This document shows, one piece after another, positions 14,861-16,641 of a stretch of 16,641 nt of DNA (position 1 is the first letter of the stretch; every line of letters begins with the position of its first letter). A program made the position numbers and the translations under genes. The stretch is from an uncultured Flavobacteriales bacterium (GTDB lineage Bacteria; Bacteroidota; Bacteroidia; Flavobacteriales_D; Crocinitomicaceae): contig CAJQOB010000383.1 in NCBI GenBank assembly GCA_905479845.1, forward strand, positions 1 to 16,641. Direction: 5' to 3'. A model generated the notes under the pieces. The model ran no database searches. It was given only the letters and a program-made list of their open reading frames with translations, and was not told the origin of the DNA.

Positions 14861-16641
14861 TTACATTTTGATTAATGATCTTAATCGGTGTAGGATACCC
14901 GAGTTACGTCGTTTCTCTATTTTCGGTTCCTCTTTTGGTAACGGAGATAGACCTAATCCATCAAAATGACTCTCGTCGTAATAACCAGTGTCGTAATCGA
15001 AAGTTCGTGTGCGCAATGATGCATCTGGCACCTCGAAGCGATCATCACGAAGGAGATGATCAGTTTTCAAGTTATACTCCTCAAATCGCTTACCATTTGG
15101 TGTTTCATTTACATAATATAACCGCTGCTCAGCATTTTTAGGTGTTATCACACAGGCCATCGCCGGACGTACAATGTCCGAATTATTATCCCTTGATGCA
15201 TGAATTAATCGGTGATCATAAATAAAGGCATGTCCAGCTTTCATTGGAGTCGGTTCCATATTATGCCAAAGAAAATCTTCAACAAATCTCAATTGATCAT
15301 CCTCGCTGTGATTTCCATTGATTGCTCTATAAAGCGGGCGAATCAAATGACTTTTAGGAAGAAATTGAATAGCTCCATTTTCAATTGTTGTGTCAATAAG
15401 AGGTACCCATGCATTACATGACCTAAATCTTTCTTCATTAACTAAGTTCCAATCGCGATGCGGATTAATTTGACCAGTCCCAGGAGATTTTGATAATATC
15501 GTTCCTCCCAATATGCTCACATCGACCATGTGTTCTGCAACATGGGCCGCATAAGTGTCTTGAATCCATTGGTTCACGCCAGTCTTAAATTCGATATCAT
15601 CCGAGTGACTCATCGCATAGATTCGATCACCTTCAGGATGATGATTTTCATTGAAATAGGCTAGTAGTTCAGCAACCTCTTCCTCAGTAAAGAAGGGCAT
15701 GATGACATATCCATTTTCACAAAGTTGACGTTCCTTTTCATCATCCTTAAAAATCCGAAATTCCTCTTTGGGATATTCAGTATGCGGTTTGTAAGTTGAT
15801 TTTTTTAGTGGAACGTTCCTATATGTGGGTTCCGTGATGAATACTTGAGACAATTCTTCATCCTTGTACAAATTCACCTTCTCTATTCCGAGGTCAGCGC
15901 AATTCTTCTCAAAGGTTGAAGCCGATATTTTGGGGAATATAAATGGTGCTTCACCAATTTTTTCACCGATGGTTGGACGTAGTACACAATTGTGAAAGAA
16001 ATGGGGGTAATTTATTAGGAAATCATCCGCTTGGCGATATAGTTCAATAGGTGCTTCGGGGCTTTTTTGATAGCTCAGTTGGAAAGATGTTCCAAGTGGA
16101 AGTAATCCCGAAACTACAGCGATTCTATCCTGTCCAGAATCATTTCTTCCAGAGGTGTGAACTACGCGTGAATCGAAGAGTAAGGCTTGACCTGCCTTCA
16201 GTCGAATCGGTTTTAGATAATCCCTTAAGGTATCTTTGATCTCTGAAAACGGCGGAGAGAAGGAAACGCTTCTGAATGGTGAAAACAACTTATGCGTTTT
16301 TTCAATTAACCAAAGTGCACCATTTGATTCGTCTACATCCTGCAAGGGCATCCAAACACTCAAAGCAGAATATTTCGTTTCATCAATCGCACTAGAATCC
16401 TGATGGATTGCGAAGGAACTGTCTTCTCCAGTTAATTTATTGATGAAGAAATTCAGACCATTATTGTAATCTTTGAAGTGCGTTTCAAAACTCGTTGTCA
16501 GACGATCTTTCAGTTTTGTATGAACACGTTCGCGGTACTCCACATCTTGAGAATAGACTGAATAGAACATTCCGCCAGATTCGGCATCTATCTGATGTTC
16601 TTCTTGGTAAATTCCTTTGATTTCTTCAACGATTTGTTGAT
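14861..16641 (-). CDS. Tandem two-domain PhyH dioxygenase fusion (N-terminus cut by window edge)
   Basis: The frame stays open to the right edge. The ATG at 16570 is internal, because the 23 residues upstream of it align with the helix before the GFFSTT-like segment of the paralogs. About 592 residues are visible, and roughly 30 N-terminal residues are probably missing. Numbering from the Met at 16570, domain 1 has His56 and Asp58 in IHQDSS, His138 and Arg149, then the ADDFLINYPHF and LRPTIG blocks. A linker (about 232-270) leads to domain 2, which repeats the family opening FRIFKDDEKERQLCENGYVIMPF (from 271) and has His371 and Asp373 in HRDW, His457 and Arg468. Both sites look intact. The end is NSGILHRLRSLIKM, another version of the basic tail. 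A bifunctional or sequential hydroxylase is suggested. Confidence 0.9.
   Translation of the reverse strand, partial: QQIVEEIKGIYQEEHQIDAESGGMFYSVYSQDVEYRERVHTKLKDRLTTSFETHFKDYNNGLNFFINKLTGEDSSFAIHQDSSAIDETKYSALSVWMPLQDVDESNGALWLIEKTHKLFSPFRSVSFSPPFSEIKDTLRDYLKPIRLKAGQALLFDSRVVHTSGRNDSGQDRIAVVSGLLPLGTSFQLSYQKSPEAPIELYRQADDFLINYPHFFHNCVLRPTIGEKIGEAPFIFPKISASTFEKNCADLGIEKVNLYKDEELSQVFITEPTYRNVPLKKSTYKPHTEYPKEEFRIFKDDEKERQLCENGYVIMPFFTEEEVAELLAYFNENHHPEGDRIYAMSHSDDIEFKTGVNQWIQDTYAAHVAEHMVDVSILGGTILSKSPGTGQINPHRDWNLVNEERFRSCNAWVPLIDTTIENGAIQFLPKSHLIRPLYRAINGNHSEDDQLRFVEDFLWHNMEPTPMKAGHAFIYDHRLIHASRDNNSDIVRPAMACVITPKNAEQRLYYVNETPNGKRFEEYNLKTDHLLRDDRFEVPDASLRTRTFDYDTGYYDESHFDGLGLSPLPKEEPKIEKRRNSGILHRLRSLIKM

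Noticed and set aside
14861..16570. Taking the ATG at 16570 as the true start of the two-domain oxygenase
   Set aside because: The frame is open to the window edge, and the upstream residues match the paralogs, so the gene begins outside the window.

Overview
The window looks like part of a surface-glycan (O-antigen or capsule type) biosynthesis and export locus from a Bacteroidota bacterium, most likely in or near the Flavobacteriales. The evidence for this is the AT-rich coding sequence, two TAnnTTTG-type promoter boxes, and the protein families present. The assignment is by feel, not by a database search. The window is almost fully coding: no gap exceeds about 150 bases, and I see no tRNA, rRNA, CRISPR array or insertion sequence.

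Left part (1-4273): the C-terminal end of a Sfp-type 4'-phosphopantetheinyl transferase, truncated by the window edge, converges on a WecE-type sugar aminotransferase on the minus strand. Divergent from the aminotransferase is a tight plus-strand set: a small acyl-carrier-like protein, a FabH-like ketoacyl-ACP synthase III, a polyprenyl-phosphate-type family 2 glycosyltransferase with two C-terminal membrane segments, and a GNAT N-acyltransferase. Together these suggest an N-acylated 4-amino-4,6-dideoxyhexose whose acyl group is built on a dedicated carrier protein. The content resembles the viosamine island of Pseudomonas syringae flagellin glycosylation.

Middle part (4286-6245): a minus-strand 287-aa protein of unassigned function with glycosyltransferase-like motifs, then a family 2 glycosyltransferase that opens a long plus-strand gene run.

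Right-middle part (6245-13981): an ABC-2 glycan exporter permease (Wzm type), five consecutive phytanoyl-CoA dioxygenase (PhyH) family Fe(II)/2-oxoglutarate oxygenases, an N-terminally membrane-anchored methyltransferase, and the exporter ATPase with a C-terminal extension (Wzt type). Many junctions overlap by 1 or 4 nt, consistent with one translationally coupled operon. The transporter halves, usually adjacent, are separated by six modification genes.

Right end (13978-16641, minus strand): another PhyH protein and a tandem two-domain PhyH protein whose N-terminus runs off the window. In all, eight PhyH domains lie in seven genes. They share an N-terminal motif, an HQDWxxVDE-like active-site block and, in most, a short basic-aromatic C-terminal tail. 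One has Asn in place of the metal-binding Asp. The ATPase lacks the usual Walker B catalytic glutamate.

My working model, which is inference, is that an acylated amino-sugar glycan or glycolipid is assembled, hydroxylated at several positions by a team of paralogous oxygenases, methyl-capped, and exported by Wzm/Wzt. The oxygenase array interleaved with the transporter is the most unusual feature.
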